Shown: positions 1 to 9,775 of the stretch, piece by piece
Layout of the letters: each line of letters starts with the position of its first letter
Numbering within the stretch: position 1 is the stretch's first letter
Origin: Isoetes taiwanensis
Lineage: Eukaryota > Streptophyta > Lycopodiopsida > Isoetales > Isoetaceae
Direction of reading: 5' to 3'
DNA: 64,000 nt
NCBI GenBank assembly: GCA_021234155.1
Contig: JAJEKV010000067.1
Coordinates: forward strand, 1,920,755 to 1,984,754
Notes under the pieces: generated by a model
The model's input: only the letters and a program-made list of their open reading frames with translations
The model's database searches: none
Told to the model about the DNA's origin: nothing
Position numbers and translations under genes: made by a program

Positions 1-806
1 CTTTGGGGAGAAGAACCCTTTCTCTTTCGATTTTTTTTTTTTCAAGCCCTTTCCTTTTTTTCTTTTTTTTTCTCGTTCCCTTTTCCCAAGTTCTTTTTTT
101 TCCCTTTTCCCCTCTCTTTTCTTTTTTTACTTTTCTTTTTTCCCATAGACTAAAAAACCTTTTCTTATTTTCCCTTACCTTTTTCTCCACTTCTTACCCT
201 TCTCCACGGTGCTCTTTTTTTCCTTTTCCCTTTCCCCCCTCGCCTATTCTATTGCTCATTTTTCTATTTCCTTTTATCTTTCCCTTTTTTCCTTTTCTCC
301 TTCTCTTTCCTTTTTTTTCTCTTACCTTTCTTTTTATTCCTTTTTCCTTGATTTTTCCCTTTTCCCTTTTCCCTTTTCATAAAACAATTAACGCTTTTTC
401 CTTTTCCCTTCCCTTTTCCTTTTCCCAGAATGGCTTTTTCCCTTTTCCTTTTTCATCGTTTTCCTTTTCCCTCGGGCTTTTCCTTTTAAAATTTTCCCTT
501 TCCCCTTTACCCCTTTCCAATCGATTTTTCGGGAATTTTCCCTTCCCTTTTCCTTTTTCCCTTTTCTCTTAAAAAATGAAAGAATTTTCATGGTTTTTCC
601 TTTTAATTCGGAAGTTTTTCTTGCTATTTTCCCTTTTCCCAATTTTTCCAATTTTCCCTAAATCCCTTTTCCCTTTCATCATAAGAAGTTTTTCCCTTCC
701 CCTTCCCCTTCCCTTCCCTTTTTTTCCTTTTTCCTTTTTCCCCTTTTTAGTTTTTCCCTTTTCAACATTTTTTCCTTTTCCTTTTTCCTTTTCCCTTTCA
801 TATTGA
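1..806. repeat. Polypyrimidine (plus strand) low-complexity array
   Basis: The plus strand is almost pure C and T in irregular runs such as CCCTTTTCC and TTTTTCCC. Long frames rich in Phe, Pro and Ser are artefacts of composition, not genes. It is the internal array of the Helitron copy and corresponds to the purine arrays at 39690-41360 and 58920-60520. Confidence 0.9.
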
Positions 807-942
807 AGCCATAGTCAAGATGAAATTTTAGTTGAAGACACGCACACATCATCTCCACCATTGGTAAATCAAATCCTTGACCATCCGATTTAGGGCGTGG
901 TCCATTACATATTTACTTACACTAAAACTTTATTATATAAGA
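1..942 (-). mobile_element. Helitron, polypurine-array family, copy 1 (5' part; runs off the window)
   Basis: Read on the minus strand, the element starts at 942 with TCTTATATAATAAAG and continues GTTTTAGTGTA. This nearly matches the start of the complete copy at 58810. The flanking plus-strand base at 943 is T, so the insertion is A|TC, the Helitron target rule. About 110 bp of 5' sequence is followed by a homopurine array, seen as pyrimidine on the plus strand. The 3' hairpin and CTAG end lie outside the window. There is no Rep/helicase gene, so it is non-autonomous. Family membership is inferred from the shared 5' end and the shared purine array. Confidence 0.72.
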
Positions 943-1349
943 TGTTCTAGAATATTCCAGATGCTTTTGGGAAGGCACCTCAGTCTAAAAATAGAAAGTT
1001 TTGTGGAACTTTACAAACACCCAAAATAGAATGTTCTAAAAATGGAATGTTCTACAATGTTCCAGATGCTCATGGGCAAGCACCTCAGTCTAAAAATCCA
1101 AAGTTTTGTGGAACTTTGCAAAGCAACTCAAAATAAAATGTTCTTGAATGTTCCAGATGCTCATAGAGAAGCACCTCAGTCTAAAATAGCAATTTTTGTG
1201 GAACTTTGAAACACTCAAAATAAAATGTTCTAGAATGTTCCAAATGCTCTTGGGCAAGCACTTAAGCTTAAAAATTAGCAGGTTTTTGAAAACTTTGCAA
1301 ACACTCAAAATACAATATTCCAGAATGTTCCAGATGCTCATGGTTAGTT

Positions 1350-1565
1350 AGTTTAATATAATAAAGAAATACCGTCCGTCTTGCCATGTGTCGCGATCTC
1401 GGCCCTCCTCATTCCCCCACCCACTTCAAAACATCTTGGTCTTTTTGGGGATTCGAACCCTAGACCTTGCCTCCCCAAAGGAATTTTTACCACTAGGCCA
1501 AGCATTGATTTCAATCAAAGAAATTGGAAATTCACATATAGTTAAGCGTGAAGGCCATATAATTC
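1350..1565 (-). mobile_element. tRNA-derived SINE-like module, copy 1
   Basis: On the minus strand there is a Pol III A-box-like TGGCCTAGTGGTA (1500-1488), followed about 30 bp later by a B-box-like GGTTCGAATCC (1459-1449). A tail reaching about 1355 ends TTTCTTTATTATATT. The same arrangement recurs at 4081-4285 and 4630-4775. The tRNA-like internal promoter and repetition fit a SINE. It does not fold as a complete tRNA. Confidence 0.6.
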
Positions 1566-1581
1566 CAGGATGCTTTAGGAT

Positions 1582-1645
1582 GTTCTAGAATGTTCTAGAT
1601 GGCTCTAGAATCCTCTAGAATGTCCTAGAATCTTCTAGAATGTCT
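1582..1645. promoter_or_regulatory. Extended run of phased GAA/TTC pentamers (HSE-like)
   Basis: From 1607 the sequence reads as 5-bp modules alternating aGAAt with cTTCt or gTCCt, without loss of phase to about 1645. A shorter TTC-GAA-TTC triplet lies at 1582-1596. This is the architecture of a heat-shock element (nGAAn alternating with nTTCn). Binding is inferred from the motif only. Confidence 0.5.
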
Positions 1646-2505
1646 AAAAATAGAAAGTTTTTTAAAACTTTCACATGCTCAAAATAGAATGTTCGGAATG
1701 TTTTGGGATGTCACGAGATAAGCACCTCGGTCTAAAATAGAAATTACCATAGTCTAAAAATAGAAAGTTTTCTAAAAATTTGCAGGAAGTCATAATAGAA
1801 TGTTCTAGAATATTCCAGGTGCTCTTGGACAAGCAGCTCAGTCTAAAAATAGAAAGTTTTGTGGAACTTTGCAAATAATTCAAGGATGCTCTAGGATGTT
1901 CTAGATAGCTCTGGAATATTCTATAATCTTCTAGAATGTCCTGGATAGAAAGTTTTTTGAAATTTTGCAAAATGTTCTAGAATGTTCCAAATGCTCATGG
2001 GCAAGCATCTCAGTCTAAAAATAGCAGGTTTTTAAAAACTTTACAAACACTCAAAATATAATATTCTAGAATGTTCTAGATGCTCATGGGCAAGCACCTA
2101 AGTCTAAAAATAGAAAGTTTTTGGAACTTTACAAACACTCAAAATAGAATATTCTAGAATGTTCCAGATGCTCCTGGATAAGCATCCCAGTCACAAATAC
2201 TCACAATAGAATGTTCTATAATCTTCCAGATATTCATGGGCACTCAAAATAGAACGTTCTAAGATGTTTCAGATGCTCCTGGGCAAGCATCTTAGTCTAA
2301 AAGTAGCAAGATTTTTGGAACTTTGGAAATGCTCAAAATAGAATGTTGTAGAAAACTCAAAATAGAATGTTTTAGAATGTTCCAGATGCTCATAACCAAG
2401 CACCTCAGTCTAAAAATAGAAAGTTTTTTGGAACTTGGAAAGACTCAAAGTAGAAGGTTTTTGGAAACTTTACAAACACTCAAAATAGAATGCTCTAGAA
2501 AGATG

Positions 2506-3345
2506 TGGCCTCATGGGTGTATGTGTGAATATGCTACCCATGATTGATACTTTATTGGTAATAGAATAGGGGGTTAACCAGTATGTGTTATAAGGATGTG
2601 AAATGCTCTAGAATGCAGTAGGTATGAGTAACATCCTCATGGTTGTTACTTTACTAGGGCATGTGTGTATGTGAACTTGCACGGTAGTAGGTGTGAGTAA
2701 ACTCCTCATGCATGGGTGCCAATAATAGATGTGGTAAAGGTCCTCATGGGTGTAGATGTGGTGTGGTCCTCATGGAAGTATGTGTGAAGCTCCTCATGCA
2801 TGATACTTTGGAATTAGTAATACGTATGAGTGAGCTCTTTATGGGTTGTAATTGGAATACATGCGTAAGTAAAGTCCACTTGCACGGGTGCCAAGTAATA
2901 GACATGGTAAAGGTCCTCATGGATGTATGGATGTGGTATGCGTACTCATGGTTGTATGTGTGAGTATGCTCCTCATGGGTGGTTGAGCAATGGATACTTA
3001 GTAGCATGGGAAGTTTCTTGAGCATGTAAGGGTTGTACTTTGGAATTCATAGTAGATGTAGTGAGCTCCCAAGGGATGATACTTTAGAAGTAGTAGTAGG
3101 TGTGGGTGAGTTCCCAATGAATGATAGTTTGAAATTGGTAGTCGGTGTAATAAGTGTGAGTCAGCTTTTAATGGCTGAACTTTGGAGTTGATAGTAGGAG
3201 TGAGCAAACTCGCAATGGATGATACCTTGAAATTGGTAGTAAATGTGACTAAGCTCCTCAATGTGTCATAGTTTGGATGTGGTAGTACGTATTGATAGTA
3301 GGTATGTATGCGTAAGTAAGCTCTTAATGGGTGATAGCTTGGAAT
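2506..3345. repeat. Minisatellite B, copy 1
   Basis: Imperfect repeats of about 45-60 bp built from phrases such as GATACTTTGGAATTAGTA, TAGGTGTGAGTGAGCTCC, GGTCCTCATGGGTGTA and CACTTGCACGGGTGCC. The same block recurs at 5771-6620 after satellite A, so A plus B was duplicated as a unit. No open gene is present. Confidence 0.85.
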
Positions 3346-3428
3346 TAATAGTAGGACTACATGGGTGGGCCCAAACCGAGGCGAGGCCCCAGAGGGGCCG
3401 AGCCGAGGAATGAGTTTAAAAGAAAACT

Positions 3429-3457
3429 GCCCGGCTTGATGCTGGGCCCTTTTCTAG
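3429..3457 (+). mobile_element. Helitron 3' terminus (hairpin plus CTAG)
   Basis: Arms GCCCGGC (3429-3435) and GCTGGGC (3441-3447) can form a short hairpin with one mismatch. After a short spacer CTAG follows at 3454-3457, then T. This matches the 3' structure of the Helitrons ending at 60645 and 63246. The 5' end of this element was not identified. The next bases, TCTATTATAATAAAG from 3458, resemble a Helitron 5' start, so two ends may abut here. Confidence 0.6.
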
Positions 3458-3556
3458 TCTATTATAATAAAGAAATAGTGGCCGTTTCTGAGTAAGTGAG
3501 CCCCCATCGACGGGAAGGATATGCCACGTGGCGCAATCTCGATCATCCTTATCCCC
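3458..3556. mobile_element. Partial SINE-like / Helitron-5'-like fragment
   Basis: Starts TCTATTATAATAAAG and continues into GGATATGCCACGTGGCGC, sequence shared with the distal part of the SINE-like module at 4081-4140. It stops abruptly at satellite A sequence near 3557 and lacks the A and B boxes. It may be the tail of a SINE or the start of a Helitron, since both families share the AT-rich start. Confidence 0.45.
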
Positions 3557-4080
3557 CTCTGGAATATTCTATAATCTTCTAGAATGTCTTGGATAGAAAG
3601 TTTTTTGAAATTTTGCAAAATGTTCTAGAATGTTCCAAATGCTCATGGGCAAGCACCTCAGTCTAAAAATAGCAGGTTTTTTAAAACTTTGTAAACACTC
3701 AAAATATAATATTCTAGAATGTTCCAGATGCTCATGGGCAAGCACCTCAGTCTAAAAATAGAAAGTTTTTGGAACTTTACAAACACTCAAAATAGAATAT
3801 TCTAGAATGTTCCAGATGCTCCTGGATAAGCATCCCAGTCACAAATACTCACAATAGAATGTTCTATAATCTTCCAGATATTCATGGGCACTCAAAATAG
3901 AATGTTCTAAGATGTTTCAGATGCTCCTGGGCAAGCATCTTAGTCTAAAAGTAGCAAGCTTTTTGGAACTTTGGAAATGCTCAAAATAGAATGTTGTAGA
4001 AAACTCAAAATAGAATGTTTTAGAATGTTCCAGATGCTCATAACCAAGCACCTCAGTAAAAAAATAGGAAGTTTTTTGGA
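3557..4080. repeat. Satellite A, block 2
   Basis: About six units nearly identical in order and sequence to 1911-2440 and 5103-5650, showing a higher-order repeat rather than independent amplification. TTCTAGAATGTTCC cores are visible near 3625, 3712 and 3798. Confidence 0.88.
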
Positions 4081-4285
4081 ACCCCCATCGACGGCAAAGG
4101 ATATGCCACGTGGCGCAATCTCGATCATCCTTATCCCCCAAACACCCACATTAAAAGTTCTTGGTTGTGGGGGGGATTCAAACCCTGGACCTTGCCCCCC
4201 CAAAGCCCCCATCCTTACCACTAGGCCAAGCATTGGTTTCTTGAAAAAAAAATGGAAGTTCATATATAGTTAAGGGTGAGGGCCA
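4081..4285 (-). mobile_element. tRNA-derived SINE-like module, copy 2
   Basis: Minus-strand A-box-like TGGCCTAGTGGTA (4228-4216) and B-box-like GGTTTGAATCC (4184-4174). Flanking sequence includes ATATGCCACGTGG and CATATATAGTTAAGGG, shared with the other copies. It interrupts satellite A. Confidence 0.6.
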
Positions 4286-4323
4286 AATAATTCAAGGATG
4301 CTCTAGGATGTTCTAGATACTCT

Positions 4324-4363
4324 AGAATCTTCTAGAATGTCCTAGAATCTTCTAGAATGTCTA
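4324..4363. promoter_or_regulatory. Eight consecutive phased HSE-type pentamers
   Basis: Reading in fives from 4324: aGAAt, cTTCt, aGAAt, gTCCt, aGAAt, cTTCt, aGAAt, gTCTa. Six of eight modules are perfect. Three correctly phased modules already make a typical heat-shock-factor trimer site. Occupancy is inference. Confidence 0.5.
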
Positions 4364-4629
4364 AAATTGAAAGTTTTTTGAAACTTTACAAATGCTCAAA
4401 ATAGAATGTTCTAGAATGTTTCAGATGCTCACGGATAACCACCTCAGTCTAAAAATAGAAAGTACCATAGTCTAAAACTAGAAAGTTTTCTAAAAGTTTG
4501 CAGGAACTCATAATAAAATATTCTAGAATGTTCCAGGTGCTCTTGGGCAAGCATCTCAGCCTAAAAATAGAAAGTTTTGTGGAACTTTGCAAACAATTCA
4601 GATGCTCTACATAGCTCTAAAATATTTTA

Positions 4630-4775
4630 TAATCTTCCACCCACTTTAAAACTTCTTAGTCGTGCAGAAATTCGAACCCTAGACCTTGCTTCCCAAAACC
4701 CCCATCTTACCACTAGGCCAAGCATTGATTTCTTAAAATGAAATTCACATATAGTTAAGGGTGAGGGCCAAATAA
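4630..4775 (-). mobile_element. tRNA-derived SINE-like module, copy 3
   Basis: Minus-strand A-box-like TGGCCTAGTGGTA (4720-4708) and a weaker B box GGTTCGAATT (4668-4659). It shares the CACATATAGTTAAGGG flank with copies 1 and 2. The distal part present in copy 2 is missing. Confidence 0.52.
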
Positions 4776-5770
4776 TTCCAGGAAGCTCTAGGATGTTCTA
4801 GGATGTTCTAGCTTAGAATCTTCTAGAATCTTCTAGAATGTCTAAAAATAATTTTTTTTTGAACTACAAATGCTCAAAATAGAATGTTCTGGAACGTTTC
4901 AGATGCTCACGGATAAGCACCTCAGTCACGGATAAGTACCATAGTCTAAAAATAAAAAGTTTTCTAAAAGTTTGCAGGAACTCATAATAGAATGTTCTAG
5001 AATGTTCCAGGTGCTCTTGGGCAAGCACCTCAGTCTAAAAATAGAATGTTTTGTGGAACTTTGCAAACAATTCAAGGATGCTCTAGGATGTTCTAGATAG
5101 CTCTGGAATATTCTATAATCTTCTAGAATGTCCTAGAATCTTCTAAGATGTCTAAAAATAGAAAGTTTTTTGAAACTGCAAATGCTCAAAATAGAATGTT
5201 CTAGAATGTTCCAAATGCTCATGGGCAAGCACCTCAGTCTAAAAATAGCAGGTTTTTTAAAACTTTGTAAACACTCAAAATATAATATTCTAGAATGTTC
5301 CAGATGCTCATGGGCAAGCACCTCAGTCTAAAAATAGAAAGTTTTTGGAACTTTACAAACACTCAAAATAGAATATTCTAGAATGTTCCAGATGCTCCTG
5401 GATAAGCATCCCAGTCACAAATACTCACAATAGAATGTTCTATAATCTTCCAGATATTCATGGGCACTCAAAATAGAATGTTCTAAGATGTTTCAGATGC
5501 TCCTGGGCAAGCATCTTAATCTAAAAGTAGCAAGCTTTTTGGAACTTTGGAAATACTCAAAATAGAATGTTGTAGAAAACTCAAAATAGAATGTTTTAGA
5601 ATGTTCCAGATGCTCATAACCAAGCACCTCAGTAAAAAAATAGGAAGTTTTTAGGAACTTGGAAAAGGCTCAAAGTAGAAGATTTTTGGAAACTTTACAA
5701 ACACTCATAATAGAATGTTCTAGAATGTTTCAAATGCTCATACTCAAGTACCTCAGTCTAAAAATAGTGA

Positions 5771-6620
5771 ATGTAGTAGATGTGGCCTCATGGGTGTAGA
5801 TGTGGTACGGGTCCTCATGTGTGTATGTGTGAATATGCTACCCATAGGGGGCTAACCAGTATGTGTAAATGAGGATGTGAAATGCTCTAGAGTGCAGTAG
5901 GGGTGAGTAACATCCTCATAGGTGTTACTTTACTAGGGCATGTGTGTATCCCGGGGGTTTCACCTACTATAAAGGTGATATGCCACGTGCGTTAATGGGG
6001 TCAGCAAAAAACCCTCTGTATACGCCTTGTCCAACCTTCTAAATGCCCCTTCCCGTATACATATTACACTGGATTCCCCCCCAGAAAACCCCCTAGCCAA
6101 GCCCCTATCCGTATTTATACATACGGTTTAGGGTAAAAAAAACCCACCCCTTTCACTCACATGGTATATACGCCTTAAACTATGTGACATCCCCGGGGTG
6201 TGTATGTGAACTTGCATGGTAGTAGGTGTGAGTAAACTCCTCATGCATGGGTGTCAATAATAGATGTGGTAAAGGTCCTCATGGGTGTAGATGTGGTATG
6301 GTCCTCATGGAAGTATGTGTGAGCATGCTCCTCATGCATGATACTTTGGAATTAGTAATAGGTATGAGTGAGCTCCTTATGGGTCGTAATTGGAATATAC
6401 AGGCATGAGTAAACTCCACTTGCACGGGTGCCAAGTAATAGGTAAAGGTCCTCATGGTGTAGATGTGGTATGCGTACTCATGGTTGTATGTGTGAGTATG
6501 CTCCTCATGGGTGATTGAGGAATGGATCCTTAGTAGCATGGGAAGTTTCTTGAACATATAAGGGTTGTACTTTGAAATTCATAGTAGATGTAGAGAGCTC
6601 CCAACGAATGATACTTTCAT
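5771..6620. repeat. Minisatellite B, copy 2
   Basis: Colinear with 2506-3100. The same order of phrases is found, for example ACTAGGGCATGTGTGTAT at about 2653 and about 5932. It differs by insertion of a 248-bp TIR element at 5950. Confidence 0.85.
5950..6197. mobile_element. 248-bp non-autonomous TIR element with 8-bp target duplication
   Basis: The left end CCCGGGGGTTTCAC matches the inverted right end CCCGGGGATGTCAC in 12 of 14 bases. It is flanked on both sides by GTGTGTAT (5942-5949 and 6198-6205). The duplicated locus has a single GTGTGTAT at 2663-2670 with no insert, which is a true empty site. An 8-bp duplication is typical of hAT elements, but the terminal bases are not the usual hAT CAG, so the superfamily is open. 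It has no coding capacity. Confidence 0.85.
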
Positions 6621-9150
6621 TCTAGATTCTCATTTCTCAATTATGAGGTCATGAGCTCCAGCCAGGGGAGTATCTAAACTTGAAGGTAATTGTTTGATCT
6701 ATTTATATGTTCCAGGTACATTTGTATTGCAGGTTTGAAACATGGATGCAGACTGTGAGGTTCAGGCTAAAAACTGATAATTATGAATCTACTTTCTTTG
6801 TAAGGGGGTACATTACATCTATCATAGACTTCTTCATTTGGAGGAAAGAGTCATTGACTGGCTAGGAGAAAATTGGTAATAGAGTGTTCTTATTTATCAT
6901 GTGTCTACAACAACATCCAATTTGTCATGTGTCTATAACAACAGCCATATCAGGCCAATTTGTGCGCATAGAGGGAGGACAGAATATTCAGTGAAAGATA
7001 ATTGAAAATGCTTTATGAAAAAAATTAGACATTTTATAGTCCATGTCAGATCAGGGAAGGCATGGTCTCAACTCCGTATTGCTCAACCGAAGTCTATTGA
7101 AGCCGCTGAAAGAGAAGCTAGTAAAAAACATTGAAAAGACGACGCTCTACAAGGACAAGAGCATGAGCGAAAGAACAAGAAAAGAATGGGCAAGCAAAAG
7201 TAAAAGTAAATAGCAGGAATTAGAGCTATGACAAAATCAAGGCAGCTCTTTATATTTGTACATACGTGCAATGCAACTCATCAACTCCAGTTACTGTGTT
7301 TCAAACTTGTAGGTAGTTTTGGCATCACAGTCACATCTCTATAGTATTGTTTGACCTTCTATAGTATTAAAGGTAGACCTTTTAAAGGTATTGTTTGACA
7401 TGTCATATGTCTAACTCTAGGTAAATATAATAATATAGTTATTTTGGTTTACTTTTTAAAATCTCATGGTGTGGAATGCAATTCATGGGGATCCATCCTT
7501 TGGCGCAATCTGCTACTAAGGTTTTTCCCCCGAAAACCCTTCGGGGCGGGGGTTTTTTAATCCTGGTAGTAATACGCCTGCTGCTCTCTCTTTGTACTTG
7601 GGTCCCATAGGCCAATTGGTCTCCGTGGACGATAAAATCATATTCTATTCTATTCTTTTTTTTAAAATAAAGTTCCAACTTGCTAAAGTAAGAATTCTAA
7701 AGTAGATATTAACCATGGGATGGGTACTTATTTAGAATCATCATGGTCTAAATAATTTCTATCACCAACATGCATTTTTAGAGACTACATTATTAGAAGA
7801 TGTCCACTAGTGGGTTTATTTGAGCACAAGAATAGAGTTTCACAACCATGGGGTCAAGCCAAATACATGGCCATTTATAGGAATAGATATGGGTTCCCAA
7901 AGCTTATGCCAGTGCTTTCCAGTAGATCCATCAACTCTATAATGTTACCTAACAAGTGATTCATTTTCATATGCCACTCTTCAGAGCATAATGTAATGCA
8001 ATGGGTAATGGTCTGCCAATCAGATGGAATTTTTCAATGACTGACAGCCAGAGATTTAGAGTGAGGAGATTCGATGTAAGCTATATTCATCTTCTTTTGC
8101 TCTTAGGCTTTAAGAATAGGCAATGATTCTCTAATGTTTGCTTTATCAGGTCCCAATTGTGTAACAAGGCACTTGCTAAACTGGCTACTTTGTTTGAGAT
8201 AATTATTTTATCATGCTTAGACTTTGGTTACACATGTTGTATGGACTAGCATTTGAGATAAGTGCCACTTCCAAATCTTCGTGAATATCTACACCATATG
8301 ATCATTTGAAATCAAATTGTATTGTGTTTAACTTTTTTGTTTCTTGCTTTGGTATAGGACCTTCTTTCATAATTATATATGTCTTTTGGCATCTTGACAC
8401 AATATGCCAACGTCCACTAATAAGGGCAAGGCTGTTAGATTGTCATGGAATCGAATTAGGTTTCTTCTGATTCGTTAGACGATGCTTCTTAGTTGCATTT
8501 TTCTATGGAGTTATATAGGCGATACATAGAAATTGATGCAAGCATGTTTATGGGTCGAATGTTTATGGGTCTTTGATGTTAACCTATGCAATGGTGGCCA
8601 CAAGACCATCTCAAACTATCAAGCGGGTTCAAAGTTCCATTTTAACATAAACTTCAATATTATTGCATAAAGCATTGAAATGTACATGTCCATAACTTCA
8701 AGGCTACTTAATATGTGTTTACCCCCTTCACACATGTCTTCTTCAATTCGAATGAAATGTTTATTCAATTTAAAATGGCCGCCCATCTACAAAACTCTGA
8801 AGCAATGACTTGCTAGATTTCCAACTTCTACAATAACAAACAATAGACAAAAGTAAAAAAAAAAAAAGCAGTTGATTAAAGAAAGGAAAACGAAAGAAAC
8901 GTAGATATGAGAAACAATTTTTTAGAAATAAAGATTATTGGTTTGCACCTTTAAGATTGCCTTTGTATTGGATCCCATAGGCAATTTATGTAGTATGGAT
9001 AATAAAAAATCAATTCAATTACTAAAAAAATCATCTCCAGAAAATCATCTCGAGCCATCTTTCAAAGACCATTATAGCATGACATTTTACTTCTTAATAT
9101 ATACTGGACGTGGATATTAACTTGGTATTGAGAATTTGAAAACCATGTTA
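6621..9150. other. Anonymous AT-rich sequence
   Basis: No convincing gene. Frames are short and match no family I know. It contains a SINE-like copy (about 7440-7675), a diverged relative (8935-9030) and a 13-A run near 8855. Confidence 0.5.
7440..7675 (+). mobile_element. Short retroelement-like repeat with pentanucleotide tail
   Basis: GC-rich for this area, with a small stem CCCCCG (7527-7532) / CGGGGG (7547-7552). It then has GTCCCATAGGCCAATTGG and GACGATAAAATC and ends in TATTC repeats and T-rich sequence. Related sequence (GATCCCATAGGCAATTT, GGATAATAAAAAATC) recurs at about 8970-9015, so this is a dispersed family. SINE identity is inferred from size and tail. I see no clear A or B box. 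Confidence 0.4.
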
Positions 9151-9775
9151 GAAATCTCTGCTAATCAGTATAAGAATTGTGAATGCAAAACCGTATATAG
9201 TTCTAAAAAACCACTATATCTATTCTTAATGGTTTGATAGCGGCTAATTATGACAATTGTTTTTTGGGTGCTTTATGAATAACCACTATGGATAGCCACA
9301 TCCTTTTAGGTGATACCTATGAATAGTGACAATGACAATCAATTCAGTATCAAAAAACATTCGACAAACCACAACCATTTTATAACCTAATTATTAAGAT
9401 AGTAAACTAGCATGAATAACCACCATGGCATTTAAATTGGTATAAAAACCCATGCTATAAACCACTTCAACTTCTCTAAGCCACGTGAGAATAGAAAACC
9501 AGCATAAACAACCATTGCCATATTTAAAGTGTTGTTGAAAAACCATGCTACAAACTTTTGTTGATTGAATAAGTCAGGCTATGTTAGAAAACCAATAAAA
9601 ATAGTCACCATTGATGTTAGAAACCATGTAATAAACTAATATCGACTTTAGTATACCATGTTGTAACACAATATCAACATGAATAACCACGTACTAGTTA
9701 TGAAAACCACTAAGCTATGCGGTTATTACTAAGAATAGAATTTTTAGCATAAAAAACCACATCTATAGTCGTTTT
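9151..9775. repeat. Degenerate AACCAC-rich repeat tract
   Basis: Many irregular copies of AAAACCAC, AATAACCAC and AAACCATG separated by 20-40 bases, without a fixed period. It abuts the 3' end of the LINE ORF2. Confidence 0.45.

Larger units (their letters stand above)
943..2505. repeat. Satellite A, block 1 (about 89-bp unit with heat-shock-element motif)
   Basis: Tandem imperfect copies of an about 89-bp unit. Each unit has a CTCAAAATAGAATG segment, then TTCTAGAATGTTCCAGA, then GCTCATGGGCAAGCACC, then TCTAAAAATAGAAAG and a GGAACTTTACAAACA spacer. Copies are seen near 945, 1130, 1217, 1311, 1795, 1970, 2050 and 2140, and the 5-bp phase of the TTC/GAA core is well kept. The block is interrupted by a SINE-like module at about 1350-1565. 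No gene is present. Confidence 0.9.
4286..5770. repeat. Satellite A, block 3
   Basis: About fifteen units with the TTCTAGAATGTTC core (for example near 4405, 4517, 4988, 5198, 5288 and 5372). Extended GAA/TTC pentamer runs occur at 4324-4363 and about 5105-5150. A SINE-like module interrupts it at 4630-4775. Unit order from 5103 repeats that of 1911 onward. Confidence 0.9.

Noticed and set aside
1-806. Telomeric repeat
   Set aside because: Plant telomere is TTTAGGG. Here the tract is irregular C/T without A or a fixed period, and it lies inside a Helitron.
1449-1500. A functional tRNA gene
   Set aside because: A and B boxes are present, but no acceptor stem pairing or anticodon arm can be drawn, and the module is repeated with satellite-like flanks.
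2744-3261. Frames in minisatellite B (His/Thr-rich)
   Set aside because: Produced by the repeat. The duplicate block at 5.8-6.6 kb breaks them in different places.
3350-3430. Short GC-rich stretch (GAGGCGAGGCCCC, GGGGCCGAGCC) as an rRNA or tRNA fragment
   Set aside because: It is only about 60 bp, is self-complementary, and leads into the Helitron hairpin. It is better read as Helitron subterminal sequence.
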